In this document: one piece after another, positions 63,547 through 64,000 of the stretch
Layout: each line of letters starts with the position of its first letter
How positions within the stretch are numbered: position 1 is the first letter of the stretch
Origin: Alkalimonas amylolytica
GTDB taxonomy: Bacteria; Pseudomonadota; Gammaproteobacteria; Enterobacterales; Alteromonadaceae
Direction of reading: 5' to 3'
Length of the DNA: 64,000 nt
Assembly (NCBI RefSeq): GCF_900107845.1
Contig: NZ_FNRM01000003.1
Span: 475,025 to 539,024, forward strand
Notes under the pieces: generated by a model
What the model was told of the DNA's origin: nothing
The model's input: the letters and a program-made list of their open reading frames with translations, nothing else
The model's database searches: none
Program-made: the position numbers and the translations under genes

Positions 63547-64000
63547 CCCAAGGCTGAGTAAAGAGCCAAGCAGGATGTACTCGGTTAAGGCCCGATCATT
63601 GGCATTGCGTAAATCGCTAAAGCGCAGCACGGATTTGGCGGCGATGACAAAACCCACACCGCCGTATTGCCCGACTAAAATCAGGGTCAACACCAGCACC
63701 CGCTCCATCATGCCAATCCAATGACCAGCTGTAGGCAAGCCTGAGCCGGCACCAGTGGCTGGTGTCGCAATTTGATTCAGGACAAAGCCAATCACCACCG
63801 ATGCCGGCTTTAATAGCAGCAAATAAGCCAGCACCAACAGCAACGCATTAGGGTTAAGCATGAGTTGTGCCATAGCCAGCAACTGCGCCATGCTGGTGTC
63901 TGTTAGTGCCAGCCAGACCAGCACAATCACCAGCATGTGCAGCAGCTGATCCAGTAAAAAGTAGCGAAACCCCGGCCGATAGGACTTGGCCACATCAATC
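63502..64000 (-). CDS. DUF3307-like membrane protein, 5' end cut by window
   Basis: The C-terminal 166 or so residues of a multi-pass membrane protein. The visible part (FRYFLLDQLLHMLVIVLV, LLLVLAYLLLLKPASVVIGFVL, GMMERVLVLTLILVGQYGGVGFVIAAKSVLRFSDL in segments) fits the DUF3307 family. The frame stays open to the window edge; the GTG at 63993 is probably an internal Val rather than the start, since the family has an N-terminal region missing here. Function unknown. Confidence 0.75.
   Translation of the reverse strand, partial: IDVAKSYRPGFRYFLLDQLLHMLVIVLVWLALTDTSMAQLLAMAQLMLNPNALLLVLAYLLLLKPASVVIGFVLNQIATPATGAGSGLPTAGHWIGMMERVLVLTLILVGQYGGVGFVIAAKSVLRFSDLRNANDRALTEYILLGSLLSLGLTLVLGIGVVQLLG

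Overview
The window looks like the chromosome of a free-living gammaproteobacterium. The order aspS-yebC-ruvC-ruvA-ruvB followed by tolQ-tolR-tolA-tolB-pal-cpoB is typical of that class. The proteins resemble those of the Rheinheimera / Alishewanella / Alkalimonas type (aquatic, Alteromonadales-Chromatiales-like); this genus-level guess is from memory and weak. Coding is dense, base composition is moderate, and several convergent genes overlap at their 3' ends.

Layout. 1-10.4 kb is conserved core on the minus strand: tRNA-Lys, the Tol-Pal envelope operon, then the RuvABC resolvasome, YebC and AspS. The usual ybgC gene between ruvB and tolQ is missing. In its place is a plus-strand unit with a strong rRNA-like promoter and a strong intrinsic terminator, which I call as a candidate small RNA of about 178 nt. 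10.4-30.7 kb is housekeeping and accessory metabolism: a DUF72 protein, a methyltransferase, an amidoligase plus class-I glutamine amidotransferase pair, a DMT exporter, threonine aldolase, an OYE-type ene-reductase, two c-di-GMP proteins, the ABC-F protein YbiT, an iron-type alcohol dehydrogenase, an M14 peptidase, a membrane-anchored glutaredoxin, a SIMPL protein, a lipoprotein serpin and YaeR.

30.8-32.2 kb carries a two-gene unit of unknown function: a glycine-rich membrane-inserting protein and a small multi-pass membrane protein whose GTG start overlaps the previous stop. 32.3-33.7 kb is a PadR/HAAS module with a perfect 23-bp palindrome in its promoter. Then follow sbcDC (SbcC is unusually glutamine-rich), a TauE-type permease, glpK, a type II NADH dehydrogenase, a HAD phosphatase, and a LodA/LodB pair (a quinoprotein amino-acid oxidase and its maturation flavoprotein).

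48.2-54.8 kb is visibly more A+T-rich and contains two large genes: an SF1 (DNA2/NAM7-like) helicase fused to a C-terminal PD-(D/E)XK-like nuclease, and a 1274-residue STAND-like P-loop protein with an N-terminal PD-(D/E)XK-like nuclease. Architecture and co-orientation suggest an anti-phage defence locus. This is my main candidate for an undescribed system. 55-64 kb returns to ordinary genes: an ArsR regulator (apparently leaderless) with two SRPBCC/AHSA1 proteins, a WYL regulator, a glutathione S-transferase, small secreted proteins, two alpha/beta hydrolases, an overlapping hydrolase/response-regulator/histidine-kinase unit, and the 3' part of a DUF3307-like membrane protein cut by the window edge.

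Family assignments come from motifs and recall only; no database search was possible.
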